This document shows positions 32,276 to 43,447 of a stretch of 64,000 nucleotides of DNA, piece after piece (within the stretch, counting starts at the first letter, position 1; each line of letters opens with the position of its first letter). A program made the position numbers and the translations under genes. Source of the DNA: Argyresthia goedartella (taxonomy: Eukaryota; Arthropoda; Insecta; Lepidoptera; Argyresthiidae); the NCBI GenBank assembly GCA_949825045.1, contig OX463824.1, positions 28,490,001-28,554,000 on the forward strand. The letters run 5' to 3'. The notes below the pieces were generated by a model. It was not told the origin of the DNA, made no database searches, and worked only from the letters and a program-made list of their open reading frames with translations.

Positions 32276-32344
32276 ATCAGGCCCGGTTAAGAGCTCTCGC
32301 TATTGGTGAAACCTCCCCCTCCTTCAGGTGGCGCTGCTGCGTCG

Positions 32345-33215
32345 GAGAATTTCCATTTTTAGGGCTCCGTACCCGAAGGGTGCCAAACGGGACCCTATTA
32401 CTATGCCTCGGCCCGTCCGTCCGTCGTATCTCATGAACCGTGCTGGATGGGTGCCCGTTTCTATGTGGCCTTTGTTTCGGACGCTTCCGTGTTTCGGATG
32501 ACACGTTAAGCTGCAGGTCCCGGCTACTATCGCTAGTTGGTGCTGGTGGCCGTGAAGCTGTGCCAGAGGCCCTATAAGTCCAGCTTGAGCACATCTGACA
32601 GTCGGTCTGATTGTCCACTAGGCCGACACCTCTCCATCAACTGGTAGACTATGGCTCAATCTTACTTGACGACCCGAATGGCCGAGTCGGCAGTAACCTT
32701 GCCTACGAAGCCAGGGGTCCCGGGTTCGAGTCCCGGTGGGGGCAAATATTTGTTTGATGAGAACGGATGTTTGTACCCTAGTCATGGTTGTTTATCTATC
32801 TAAGTATAATATTAATCTATATAAGTATGTGTATCGTTGTCTAGTACCCAAGATTCAGGGAATCCTAGTTTGGGGCTAGATCAATGTTTGTATATAGTGT
32901 CCAAGGTATTATTATTATTATTAATAATTATTATAGATGAAATTTTCACTGATGATGCATTTCTGTTGCCGCTATAACAACAAATGCTAAATAACTGAAT
33001 AAATAAATATTTAAGGGGGCTCCCGTACAACAATTATTTCAATACCACATACAAACTTATGAATGCACCTGGCTACGAACATGGAGTGTGAAAGTAGCCG
33101 CACCAATAACTTTGTTAACAACATTTTGCTATGCAAAATCCAAACTATTCACTCCCTACCATTGTACGGTGGTACGGAACCCTTCGTGCGCGATTTAGAC
33201 TCGCACTTGATCGTT
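32345..33215 (+). repeat. Widespread lepidopteran repeat (GGGTTCCGTACC type), split by a SINE
   Basis: Left part at 32345-32450: TTAGGGCTCCGTACCCGAAG, GTCCGTCCGTCCGTCGTATC. Right part at 32938-33215: TTCTGTTGCCGCTATAACAA, AAGGGGGCTCCCGTACAACA, GGTGGTACGGAACCCTTCGT. Compare the uninterrupted copy at 35020-35460. Between them lie unassigned DNA and SINE family 2 (32669-32930). Confidence 0.65.
32669..32930 (+). mobile_element. tRNA-derived SINE (family 2), copy 1
   Basis: Head CCCGAATGGCCGAGTCGGCA with B box GGTTCGAGTCCC, then body AGAACGGATGTTTGTACCCT, GTGTATCGTTGTCTAGTACC and a GGGGCTAGATCAATG...GTATTATTATT tail. Second copy 37476-37728; 5'-truncated copy 36941-37105. Confidence 0.85.
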
Positions 33216-33399
33216 TATTTTTCTCCCCTGTCCCATGTGACGCCAAATTGAGTATTGAATAACTTTCTTATTTTGGGACATGAGATACAAAGCCGTTGTC
33301 AAGGATTGTTAAATTTGCAGTGAATGTGTACAAAAACGTTTTATTTATTTACAGAGTCGTTCAAATGACAGATTATAAAAAAAACATAACATAAATATT
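33216..33399. other. Spacer, no gene
   Basis: AT-rich sequence; no ORF or repeat recognised apart from old repeat edges. Confidence 0.35.
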
Positions 33400-33545
33400 C
33401 ACAACCAGGCACCCTGTCTCGTGAGAACCAGAAACAGCGACGTCACACACATATAAATATCCAAAACCTGGGGTATTTTTTCCTTTACCCCAGCCGGGGA
33501 TCGAACCCGGGACCTCAACCGCTGCGCTACAGAGGTCGCCATTAC
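33400..33545 (-). mobile_element. tRNA-derived SINE (family 1), inverted
   Basis: Inverse of the family 1 head and body: GGGGATCGAACCCGGGACCT (B box) and AACCGCTGCGCTACAGAGGT (A box). Confidence 0.82.
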
Positions 33546-33949
33546 AAAAATTAGCCACGTGCGAGTTTCCGTAACATCAGAGAATAAAAGCAAAAAAAGA
33601 CGTCTTCTTTAAGCGGACACCCTTTAATTTTGAAAATGCGTATAGTTCATTATTTCTTGCTGTGGCGGCAACAGAAACACAAATTCTGTGAACATTTCAA
33701 CTTTCTACCCATTACGGCCCATGAGATACAGCCTGCTGACGGACAGACGGACAGACGGACAGGCAGACGGACGGACAGCGGAGGCTTAGTACTAGGAATT
33801 TCTCTTTCCAACATTGGATAGTCGGGCTACCTCTGCCATTTTCATATATTTTTTAGTTAGATATCTTATGATTTTAGTAAACATATTCCCACTATACCCA
33901 TTCTGCTACTCACTACTCACGTGGCATAATATACTTATATACCTATTTA
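33546..33949. repeat. Fragment of the GGGTTCCGTACC repeat, inverted, with GGAC run
   Basis: 33690-33790 contains CATGAGATACAGCCTG followed by GACGGACAGACGGACAGACG, the inverse of the GTCCGTCCGTCC segment of the widespread repeat. No gene. Confidence 0.5.
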
Positions 33950-34373
33950 TTTAATCTTCATGTATATTTTGTACTATCCTACTCATGAAAGTATTGAAAC
34001 ATATTTATGTGCAATGTATTTATTTATTTCCACATCTTTAAACACTTGTAAGGATATATCTATTTCTGACACTTTTTTATTATTATTATTTTCATGCACA
34101 TTCACCTTCGGATGTAACTGCTGAGTCTCTGCGTCTCCTAGGTGAGGGCTGAAAACCAGTGCTGCTCTTAACGAGCAATAAACACTGAGCTTTGACCTTT
34201 TCGCGTCAATGCAGCGCGCCTACATACCGACCTATATTCTTCTTTTTTTTTATTGTTTTAGTAATAATCTTATGAGTTTTTTTTTATAACTTTGCTTTCA
34301 TTTGAGTTATTTTATAGTTGCACCTCCGTATCACTTTTAATTTGTATGTGTGCTGCTTTGATGCAATAAACGT

Positions 34374-34404
<31 letters not shown>
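33950..34404 (+). repeat. LINE 3' end with (ATCT)n tail
   Basis: Contains GGTGAGGGCTGAAAACCAGT, TTAACGAGCAATAAACACTG and ends with TGCAATAAACGTTTATCTAT followed by about seven ATCT units. This is the form of a 5'-truncated LINE insertion whose tail became a microsatellite. No coding text remains. Confidence 0.55.
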
Positions 34405-34738
34405 ATAGGGTCCCGTTTAGCACCTTTCGGGTACGGAACCCTAGAAAACAAAGTGACCTAACCTAAGTATTTACAGGATTGAATATCTAGTTGACAGGTG
34501 CGCGACTTTATCTTTATCAATGCGTATGAGAAAAGGCGTGACGCTTCGTTGGTTTGTGTTCTTTTAATTTACAGGGAGTTATGATAATACCTTCCAGAGT
34601 TTGAGATGACGACTTAAGATTTGAGGAGGTATAGTGGTAGACTTAAAAGCGCTTAGGAACTTTTAATCCTGCAATCCAAATTGGCCGATACAATTAATAA
34701 TCCAATATTTTAAGTAGGCACCTCGACGAACTGAAGCT
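34405..34738. other. No gene; repeat edge at 34405-34445
   Basis: 34405-34445 is the inverted start of the GGGTTCCGTACC repeat (TAATAGGGTCCCGTTTAG, GGGTACGGAACCCTAG). The rest is unassigned. Confidence 0.45.
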
Positions 34739-34935
34739 CGACCTATGTGATGCAGCGGTTGTGGCTCTACCTATCATGCGGGAGGTCCCGGGTTCGATCC
34801 CAGCTGGGGGTAAAAAAAACCCCCAGGTCTTGTATGTTTATATGTGTGTGACGTCACTGTTTCCGGTTCCCACGACAAAGGGTATCCTAGTGTAGGGACA
34901 GAAGCAATGTATGTGGCTGTATGTAAATGTTTATG
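34739..34935 (+). mobile_element. tRNA-derived SINE (family 1), copy
   Basis: GATGCAGCGGTTGTGGCTCT, B box GGTTCGATCCC and body GTTTCCGGTTCCCACGACAA, GGGACAGAAGCAATGTATGT. Confidence 0.82.
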
Positions 34936-35019
34936 AAGCAGTAAACTAAAGTTGGATATATACATGAAAATTTTGAAAAATCGCTGGTTGGTTTGCAAGG
35001 TTTCGAACAATCACTTGAT

Positions 35020-35460
35020 TTTTAGGGTTCCGTACCCGAAGGGTTCCAAACGGGACCCTATTACTAAGACTTCGCTGTCCGTCCGTCCGTCCGTCTGTCA
35101 CCAGGCTGTATCTCAAGAACCTAGCTAGCTAGAGAGTTGAAATTTTCACAGATTATGTATTTCTGTTGCCGCTATAACAACAAATACTAAAAAACAGGAT
35201 AAAATAAATATTTAAGGGGGCTCCCATACAACAATACCACATACAAACTTATGGATGCACCTGGTTACGTACATGGAGTGTGAAAGTAACCGCACCAATA
35301 ACTTTGTAAACAATATTTTGCTGTGTAAAATCCAAACTATTCACTCCACACCATCGCTTCCATTGAACGGTGGTACGGAACCCTTCGTGCGCGATTTAGA
35401 CTCGCACTTGACCAGTTTTTTTAGGTTAATTTTTAAAATTATTTTTCTCTTAACTACTGT
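35020..35460 (+). repeat. Widespread lepidopteran repeat (GGGTTCCGTACC type), uninterrupted
   Basis: Runs from TTTTTAGGGTTCCGTACCCG through CCGTCCGTCCGTCCGTCTGT, TTTCTGTTGCCGCTATAACA and AAGGGGGCTCCCATACAACA to TGCGCGATTTAGACTCGCAC. Its start and end carry inverted GTACC/GGTAC text. This is the reference copy for the split one at 32345-33215. Confidence 0.7.
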
Positions 35461-35474
35461 ATAACCTAAAAATA

Positions 35475-35925
35475 ATAGTAGTTTATGTGACTGCTACATA
35501 ATGGAGGGCATTAATACTCGAGAGTGGGTTTATTAAACGAGCCGAAGGCAAGTTTCATAATAATATCACACAAGAGTTTTAATGCCTAATTATGTACAGT
35601 TACATACACTAGTTTATCTACACACACATTATAAGTTCTCTTTGATGTGTTCAGGAACCGCATGTTTGACCGGCATTGTGGCCCTGCAGTTATTTAGCTT
35701 GTTCTGTAGTACCAACTTCACAGACAAACTAGGGGCGGCACGCAGGCGGGCGTCGGCGTTCGAAACTTGAATGTCATAATATGTAGAAAATTTACACATT
35801 ATGGTTATAATGTGTAATTTTTCAGATAAGAAATGAGTTTTTACCAAGTAGTTTAACATTATGCTGATCGTAACGTGGGGTTTTTGTACGCAGTAAAGAG
35901 GGTTTATGATACGTGTGTAGATAAA
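35475..35925 (+). repeat. Repeat R, copy 4 (longest)
   Basis: Spans from GTAGTTTATGTGACTGCTAC and ACATAATGGAGGGCATTAAT to AGAGGGTTTATGATACGTGT; it includes all landmarks, so it is the best copy for defining the ends of the family. Confidence 0.78.
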
Positions 35926-36507
35926 CCAACATTATGTCTACCTACTCATTACTTACGTCCTAGAAAACGTTTCGCAAACCAGCCACGCAGTTCAACTTAC
36001 CAAGACATTCTTGTTCATGAAATTCCGTAGCGTAAAAATAGCGACAGTGCCAAAAGGCAATTTCTGTAAGAGCAAAACCTTTTGGAAAGGCCTATTGTAC
36101 TATCGAACCATCTGAATCATGACCCACCATAAGCTTATTTTGCTAAACCCCTTAAATGCAAGCAGGTCGAAATTCGCTTGAAGGTTTATTTCCTTGGTAA
36201 CGAACTTGTTATCATTTGATTAGACACTGACATTTACATAGATCTTACAAGTTTGAAAGTTTCAAACGAATTATCAGGCAAGTGGGTCATGATTCAGTTG
36301 GTTCGATTGTACGTGCTTCTTATTGAGTCTCCATAGAAGCTGTATAGAGGCGCTATACATGGTGCAAGTAATAAAGAGTTGTAGCCAACTTTTACGGAGT
36401 TTAATAGACATAATTCTGTATACCTTTTACTATGGAACAGATTTGATCAAAGCAACTATATTTTTCACTTCTCCATACCACAGATACTACTTATAATAGA
36501 TAATTTG
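35926..36507. other. No gene recognised
   Basis: Unique-looking AT-rich sequence, no ORF with motif. Confidence 0.35.
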
Positions 36508-36715
36508 ACGACCTCTGTGGCGCAGCGGTTGTGGCTCTGCCTACCATGCGAGAGGTCCCGGGTTCGATCCCCGGCTGGGGGTAAAAGAAAGAAAAACAAC
36601 CCCCAGGTCTTGGATGTTTATATGTGTGTGACGTCGCTGTTTCTGTTTCCCACGACACAGGGTATCCTAGTGCGGGGCCAGAAGCAATGTATGTGCCTGT
36701 ATGTAAATAAAAAAA
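36508..36715 (+). mobile_element. tRNA-derived SINE (family 1), best-preserved copy
   Basis: GACCTCTGTGGCGCAGCGGT, TACCATGCGAGAGGTCCCGG, B box GGTTCGATCCCC, body GTTTCTGTTTCCCACGACAC and GGGGCCAGAAGCAATGTATG, ending in an A-rich tail (36706-36718). Confidence 0.85.
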
Positions 36716-36940
36716 AAAGTATATATGTATGTAATTATTAACGCTCGGCCGAAAACGTACGGAGATGTTAAAAACATAAAGTTGTTTTTTGCTTTGCGCG
36801 GAAAATGTCAAATCGCAAACATTTCGCGAATGTTAATTTAGCAATTGCAACTTGACTAGGGGTCAGATCCTATCGGTTTCATAGTAAAAGCTGTTGGAAA
36901 TGGCTGTTCTCAAAATCCTTTTAATATTCGGGCAAATGTC
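36716..36940. other. Short spacer, no gene
   Basis: No feature recognised. Confidence 0.3.
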
Positions 36941-37105
36941 TGTTTGTTGAGAACGGATGTTTGTATCCTAGTCATGGTTGTTTATCTATCTAAGTATAAT
37001 ATATCTATACTGTATGTGTATCGTTGTCTAGTATCCAAGATACAGGGAATCCTAGTTTGGGGCTAGATCAATGCGTGTAAATAGTGTCCAAGGTATTATT
37101 ATTAT
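36941..37105 (+). mobile_element. SINE (family 2), 5'-truncated copy
   Basis: Only the body, from GTTTGTTGAGAACGGATGTT to GGGGCTAGATCAATGCGTGT and a GTATTATTATTA end. The tRNA-like head is missing. Confidence 0.8.
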
Positions 37106-37475
37106 ATGACTACGCCTTTCTGCTTCACCCTAGAGGCTTTATAGAGGTCGAATAAGAGCTGTATATAGTCGAATGAGTGACAAAAGTGACTCAACGAGCC
37201 CCAGGCTGCAGGTGCTCCGTTACTCCACTCTAGACATTATTGTGCCGCTACGTAAGAGATGTGTTATTGTGAATTACTAAGGTATTTTCCTTGTCCACTT
37301 CAATTAATTCTGCATTATTCGTTTATTTTTAATAATACAAAAATGTAATATTTGCCTTACCTGAATAACACAATTGAGGAATACATCTGGAAATAAATTA
37401 AATTGTAAGGTAGAACTCGACCCAATGATCTGTATTAGCGTATCTTTATGCTTGTTTGTCACATCTTGCATCCTA

Positions 37476-37728
37476 CAACCCGAATGGCCGAGTCGGCAGT
37501 GACCCTGCCTACGAAGCCAAGGGTCCCGGGTTCGAGTCCTGGTGGGGGCAAATATATGTATGATGAGAACGGATGCTTGTACCCTAGTCATGGTTGTTAA
37601 TCTATCTAAGTATAATATTTATTGATATAAGTATGTGTATCGTTGTCTAGTATCCAAGATACAGGGAATCCTAGTTTGGGGCTAGATCAATGTGTGTAAA
37701 TAGTGTCCAAGGTATTATTATTATTATG
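37476..37728 (+). mobile_element. tRNA-derived SINE (family 2), copy
   Basis: Full-length: ACCCGAATGGCCGAGTCGGC, B box GGTTCGAGTCC, body and GGTATTATTATTATTATG tail. Confidence 0.85.
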
Positions 37729-38499
37729 CTTGGTATATATAGATATAGGTGTATAAGGGATGCAGAGATTGATTGTCTCAAAAGCAATAATATAGGTACG
37801 CTGCGAGTAACAAGTTTTATACGCTTACTACCAGAACCAATCTATTTCACAAGGCTGTCATTTGCCGCTCCTTAACTTTTCATGAGTTTTAGTTTTCACC
37901 ATTTCCTCAGAACCCTTTACATTCTTAAATAAATAAATAAATATAAATGTAGCCCATTAATTTCCCTACCGAGGGGCACATGCCTTTTTCCGGATACGAG
38001 ATAAAGCCATACTCCACCACGCTGGCTCAGTGCGGGTTGATGAAGGGTTTAACGACCACTACCACGTAGCGATAGCAGCCGGGACCTACAGCTTAACGTT
38101 CCATCCGAAACACTGAACGTCCGATTCTGTACTTGAGAAAAAACAATTATGTCATTGGTACATGGTCAGGTGTCGAACCTGCAGCTCCTGTGTGAGAAGC
38201 AAGCGTGAAACCCATTAGACCACGGTGTTCACCGATTCTTTCTTTCTTCCCGATTTTTTATACTATGAGTTAAAGAACCTAAATTCGATAAGTACAAATT
38301 CTGTAGATATCAAATTATGTGATATGAACACATTTACAATACAAATTAACATGAAATGATGGAAGATTATCAGGCAATAAATCTGTGGAACGCGCTTCAG
38401 GGACAATCCATCTGTATTTATCTTCAAAAAGGAGCATGATAATGCTCCTTTGGACGATTTTTGAAGGAAAGATATTTCTCTTTCGTAAACTTAGGGATT
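37729..38499 (-). mobile_element. No gene; tRNA-derived SINE (family 3, minus) at 38146-38232
   Basis: 38146-38232 reads, on the minus strand, CCGTGGTCTAATGGGTTTCA, GCTTCTCACACAGGAGCTGC and GGTTCGACACC: A-box and B-box-like tRNA features. The same form recurs at 40998-41060 and 60079-60162. The remaining sequence is AT-rich; 37960-38120 holds LINE/SINE-like debris. Confidence 0.6.
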
Positions 38500-38880
38500 T
38501 AATATATAAGTATTGTTAATTATTTGGGTACCTTTGGGTCGGGCATGTCCTGGGGCGGTTTATTTGTTTAATAGTGTATCCAGTTTTTGTGTGTGTGTAG
38601 TTTTAAATTATTTGACTTGTTTATTTATAATACGTACTTTTATATAAGTAAGGTATTTATATTTATGTTCTTCTATAACTAGTATATTTAGTAGTTTAGT
38701 AAAAACACTTATTTATATTATTTACTTGTACTTCTGCGCAAGGGTCTACCTGTCACTGTTATGTAATTTATCCTTATCATCTTGGGTTTGCTGGAAGAAA
38801 TCTCATGTTAGAGATAAGCTTGCCTTTGTAAATATCTGTTCTATAAGTTTGTAATGTGAATTTTCATGTGAAGATTATTG
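38500..38880 (+). repeat. LINE C-terminal scrap and complete 3' UTR
   Basis: Starts with GGGTACCTTTGGGTCGGGCA, parallel to GGGCACCTTTGGGTCGGTAG at 47258 where coding text precedes it, and continues to GGGTTTGCTGGAAGAAATCT, CATGTTAGAGATAAGCTTGC and a final TAACATTAAGAAAATT. This copy links the dispersed hairpin-tail blocks to a LINE. Confidence 0.65.
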
Positions 38881-40654
38881 TAACATTAAGAAAATTTTAA
38901 ACTAAATTGCCTTCCTAAAAGCGCAATCACTCAACAGTGAATGAAAGCATTCCTGTCTCGACTCGACTGGAGTAAATTTATTATCCTGCCTTTCTGCCGA
39001 TTGTTCTTCTGATAGACGTGTTTTCCTTCGCAGGACCCCAGGAAGATATAATTCCTCAATAAGAAAAGGCAATGAAAACCGTAATAAAAACTGATCCAAT
39101 TGTCTTTCAAACTTGCCGTCGAGACACAGAAATATAAGGGTAGCGGGTCGATAAATAAGGCAAAATCTTTACTGTAATACCATTTCTGATTCCGCTCAAA
39201 GCGTCGATTTACTGAAAAACAAGTGCTTTGCCAACAAAATGGTGTACTGGAGGAAGAATCTAGCACGGAATAAACAGTCCCGGGCATCCGCCGCGCCGGC
39301 TCGCAGCTATTGCAACGGAGAATCGTAGCCGCGGGGCCGGGTGTTTCGGGCAGGGGTTATTATGAGCTACGAGCTCAGAATAACTTAAGGGTAGCTTTTG
39401 TAAGAACATTTGGAAATTACATTTCTGACATTTGCGCGACAAGTGAAGCTGTGATTGTTTGTTATTCATAACAAAACAGCGAGTTTTATTCCAAGATTTT
39501 CCGTGAAATTATTGCAAAAGAGGGAGACCTGCTTCTTTTAAAATATTTTGCAACATTAGGGTTCACTAAAGTATTTAAATATAATATATATTTGATGCAA
39601 ATATTAACTGTATATGAATGAAAAAAATTACCAAGGAAAAATATTATTTTCAGAAAATAAAAGCTGGTTATTTATAATTTGATCACTTAAGTATTATCTT
39701 GAATTCATTCCCCATACCTACAAAAATAAAATAATATATTTAAAAAAAAAAACTTTTGGTAACATGGTCCTGCTTATAAAAAAAACTGCCCAGGTACACC
39801 AACAATAACCATTAATTTGTGAAACATTAGCATAACTGTAAATTTCATCTGATATATGCTAGAGTCTGTTTAGATAACGAGTGATATGTTGTATATTTAG
39901 ATTTATTGCAATTTATCATACTCAAATCCGGGCAAAGGGCCCATGCCCCCAGGTGGATACATTAATGGGCTACATTTATTATTATTATGCTTATTACAAT
40001 ATCAAAAAACAACATGTAAATCTCTATTAAATGCTCTATTCTTCCCAAAATAGCTCAGTTTATGAAAATAACTACATCTGTTGTAATCAAAACAAGCAAC
40101 TAGCAGACAATAAACAATATGGGATCAAGTAGTCCTGTCTTATTACTTGTTTCACTGCCTGCTGCTGAAATGTAACAAAGGCCAAGTACAACTGATAGAA
40201 GTGGAGGGTTCAGTAGAAATAGTTTTAGGGTGTCAAGCTAAAAAAACGGAAACTCGTGATCGCGCTTTTACAGCCCTACCACCCGAGACCTACCCACCGA
40301 CCCTTCATTTCTCTGCAACCTCTACCTTCCTGCACCACTTCACCTCATGATGGGCACTCCTCCACCTGCCTACCAAAGACCTGCTGTACCTTGCCGACAT
40401 CTGTTGACCAGGGGAGTGATTGTGTTGTGAATAAGTGCTATCGTAAAGCCATGCCAATTAGTTTCGTAAACCCACAACCCGACTATCCTATTCTATTTTA
40501 ATAAATCTATATAATATGTACCTATATATTCTCATTTCTTTCTATGTTTCTATAGCAAAACCCAAATATTACACTGTGACACAAAACATAGCGTCACGCT
40601 GTTTCCCACACGGGATCGCAGAGGTGCAACTGTGCCTACCTATTCAGAAATAAG
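38881..40654. other. No gene recognised; small GC island at 39270-39345
   Basis: 39270-39345 is GC-rich (GCATCCGCCGCGCCGGCTCG, AGCCGCGGGGCCGGGTGTTT) within AT-rich DNA, without a convincing ORF. Minus-strand ORFs at 38931-39287 and 39260-39469 have no motif. 39480-40650 is AT-rich; an 81-codon ORF at 40256-40501 is not supported. Confidence 0.4.
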
Positions 40655-41215
40655 AGCCATGTTCTATTCAAAAACACAAAAACGGGATTGTCCTTTATTG
40701 GCGATAGCTGTAATGTTCACCTAAGAAATAATCAAAAACTAGTTGCGCCCCGGTTTAGATTCGCGAAAGTTAATAATTCTTTCAACGTTCCGTGCATTCT
40801 CTGTTAACCTAACTCAGCACAGAACTAGGTGTTAATATTTTTGTGATTTGGTTTCACTTTGGCTAATTAGCCAGTTATTCAATACTCCCATTTTGCATTA
40901 CAGGCGGCTACCCCATCGCCGCAGCTCTGGAGTAATGAAGATTTCATCACAAGTTTTTCATCACCGTTATAAAGTCCGTATAATGTATCTTATTGGTACA
41001 TGGCCAGCACCGGGATCCGAACCTGTACTTCCTGATTGATAAGCAAGCGTGGAACCAAATCACAAAAATATTTACACCGGGTTCTGTGCTGAGTTAGGTT
41101 AACAGAGAATGCACGGAACCTTGAAAGAATTGCTAACTTTCGCGAGTCTAAACCGGGGCGCAACCAGTTTGTGATTATTTCTTAGGTTAACATTACAGCT
41201 ATCGCCAATTTTGGA
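40655..41215. mobile_element. Long inverted-repeat (foldback) element
   Basis: The left arm 40700-40860 (GGCGATAGCTGTAATGTTCA, CCGGTTTAGATTCGCGAAAG, AACTCAGCACAGAAC) pairs with 41048-41210 (GTTCTGTGCTGAGTTAGGTT, CGCGAGTCTAAACCGGGGCG, AACATTACAGCTATCGCCAA) with only scattered mismatches, about 160 bp per arm. The 190-bp centre includes a SINE family 3 head (40998-41060, minus). Non-coding. Confidence 0.85.
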
Positions 41216-41330
41216 AAGTAATAAGTATTTCTTAGGTTAACATTTTTTTATTTATTAATACAGATTAATGCACAACATTACAGACTATGTCCAATTTGTT
41301 GTACAGATACAAATATACAAATAACAAATA
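41216..41330. other. Spacer repeating the arm end
   Basis: TATTTCTTAGGTTAACATT at 41226 repeats the phrase just inside the right arm (41180-41195), as if a second, mostly lost copy of the inverted repeat began here. Confidence 0.45.
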
Positions 41331-42627
41331 CATAGTCAGGTCATAAGTTCTGTCACATGTGCAACATGAAATAATTTAGACATGTTGATTATTTATGTAA
41401 ACATTTATATAGCAAAATGAACTTAATAAAACATAGATTCTTATGGTAATAAAGTTTATTCAAAATGACCCCCGCGATTTTGAATACAGGCCTTTATTCT
41501 GCGCGGCCAGTCGTCTATCGCAGTACGAACGAGGTCCATGTCAATATCGGCGGCTGCCTTAATCAAGGATGCCTTGAGTGACTCCAAATCAGGATGAGGC
41601 TTTGAGCAGGCCTTTTCCTCCAAGTGTTGCCATATCTTGTAATCTAACGGACTCAAATCTGGACTGGAGGAGGGCCTGTCTTTGTGCCGGATGAAGTCGA
41701 TTTCACGCGCCGCCAGCCAGTCTTGTGTGCTTTTCGCTCTATGAGCTGGTGCAGAATCTTGTTGGAATACCCAGTGCCTGTTATTAAACATGGTATGAGA
41801 AACAGGTTCCACAAGGTGAGGACTGTATTTTGATACACAACTGCATTAGTTTTTACGCCTTTCTCACAAAAATGTACCTCAGTTACGCCCCAATAAGAGA
41901 CTCCCAACCAAACCATGAGCGAGGATGGAAAATGACCTCGTTGGACACGCGGAATACGGTTGCTCGCTTCTTCACTGCTGTGTGCATACACCTTATCATT
42001 TTGTTTGTTGTAGCTCTCTTCCACGGTGAAATTTTTTTCATCCGAAAAAAGAATTTCCCGATGCTTTTTTCCCGCGTACCGCTGCAACAAAGCGCGGCAT
42101 CTCTTCAGTCTCAGGTCCATTAAACGAGCGTCCAAACGATGTCCTGTTTTTCTTCGATATGCCCTAAGCCCTAAGTCTTCATTTAACACCCTTTTCACCG
42201 TGGTCCTGCTTAACTCCATCTGAAGGGCCAACAGTTTCTGCTTACGTATGGGATTTCTTTGAATTCGCGCCTTCACAGCTTTTATCACTGCTGGAGTCCT
42301 AACAGAGCGAGGGCGACCACTTCTTGACCTGTCATCTACACTAGAGTCTTCATTGTATCGTTTTATGGTACGATAAACGAATCTTTTGTTTATATTCAAA
42401 TTTTTCAGTAAGTCGAAAATCTGAATTGGCGCGTAACCGCAACGCAATAACTGCGACACGGTCTTCTTTAAGTGTCCACTCCATATTTAAAAATGAGGAA
42501 AATTATAAAAAGTACACATTTTTATTTTCATGAAAAATTCGAAATTCGAATTCAATAAACTTTTTTGTGGCCAGCGTTCTAAATTCAAAAGTTTTTATTG
42601 TGTGACAGAACTTATGACCTGACTGTG
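41331..42627 (-). mobile_element. maT-type (DD37D) transposon, copy 3
   Basis: 1297 bp, TA at both ends (41329-41330, 42628-42629), same inverted repeats as the other copies. It is 12 bp shorter than copies 1 and 2, fully explained by an 8-bp and a 4-bp deletion in the transposase. Confidence 0.94.
41456..42484 (-). pseudogene. maT transposase, two frameshifts
   Basis: The frame from ATG 42484 is interrupted near codon 16 by an 8-bp deletion (between short GCGTTG direct repeats, about 42443), and again by a 4-bp deletion near 41816 (ACAAGGTGAGG where copies 1 and 2 have four more bases). The catalytic core is otherwise recognisable: SDEKNF (Asn replacing Ile at the last-but-one position), QQDSAPAH and SPLDY. 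The last two catalytic Asp residues lie after the second frameshift. Confidence 0.92.
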
Positions 42628-42942
42628 TATACCTTTCCATTTAAACCAGATTGAAACATAACAAATTATAGTATCGTACATGTCAGTTCAATAAATGTCA
42701 ACAATAATAATAATTCAATAATAAAAATGTCAATACAGTCATACAGCCACCGTGCGGTGCGCGCCGCCCGCCAATAGCCGCCGGTGCCTGCGCGCGCGAG
42801 CTATTTGTCGGGCACGAATAGCGCGCACACCGTACTATAACATTACAGCTATCGCCAATAAAGGGCAGTCCCGTTTTTGTGTTTTTGATAGAACATGACT
42901 CTTTATTGCTGAATATGTAACGTTCATGACAATTCACACGCC
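42628..42942 (-). repeat. Outer arm of the 40.7-kb inverted repeat (42838-42898) and GC-rich patch
   Basis: 42838-42898 (AACATTACAGCTATCGCCAA, TAAAGGGCAGTCCCGTTTTT, TAGAACATGACTCTT) is the inverse of 40655-40718. 42740-42835 is GC-rich (GGTGCGCGCCGCCCGCCAAT) with no supported ORF. The maT element therefore lies between matching outer arms 2.2 kb apart. Confidence 0.7.
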
Positions 42943-43447
42943 TTGACGTCTCGCGCTTTACCATTCTGCGGAGGTTTTAACAGCGTTTTGTTCTTCGTAC
43001 GAAAGCCAAAGGCATCTCAATATGCTCGCGTCTTCGATACCAGGAACCGGAAAGTATGTTGCACACTCCCAACAAACGGGGAAATTGGATGTCTCTCGAA
43101 GTCCCAAAGTGCACTTGAATTTGTGGCAAGTGTTTACCGTGAACTACCGTCAGTTCACGTATTTTGGGACATCAGAAAGACTCCTAGAACGACGGCGAAA
43201 TCACATCACGTAATTCGTGGATGTCCCCTTTCCAAGTGCATGTCACGTGGTCTGTGCCTCGTGGCCCGAAGAAGCGAACCCGATACAACCATCTGCGATA
43301 CAACTATGTAACAGTTACAACTAGGTAGCAATAGTTTGTCAAAACATATGTGCCCTCAAACAGGATACTAAATTTTCCGCGGCGTTATTATTTGTAATTT
43401 ATTGCTACTTCTAAGGTTATGTTTGAGTTTTTTCTTAGTAATAGTAG
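42943..43447. other. No assigned gene; 122-codon ORF of unknown nature
   Basis: A plus-strand ORF (42943-43311) of moderate GC has no recognisable domain and no splice context; I do not claim it as a gene. Confidence 0.3.

Noticed and set aside
36508..36590. tRNA gene
   Set aside because: A and B boxes are present, but the same head with the same non-tRNA body occurs several times and the cloverleaf is not closed; it is a SINE. The same applies at 7316, 34739, 32669, 37476, 38146 and 60079.
42943..43311. 122-codon plus-strand ORF
   Set aside because: No domain, no start context, no splice sites; not enough to call a gene.
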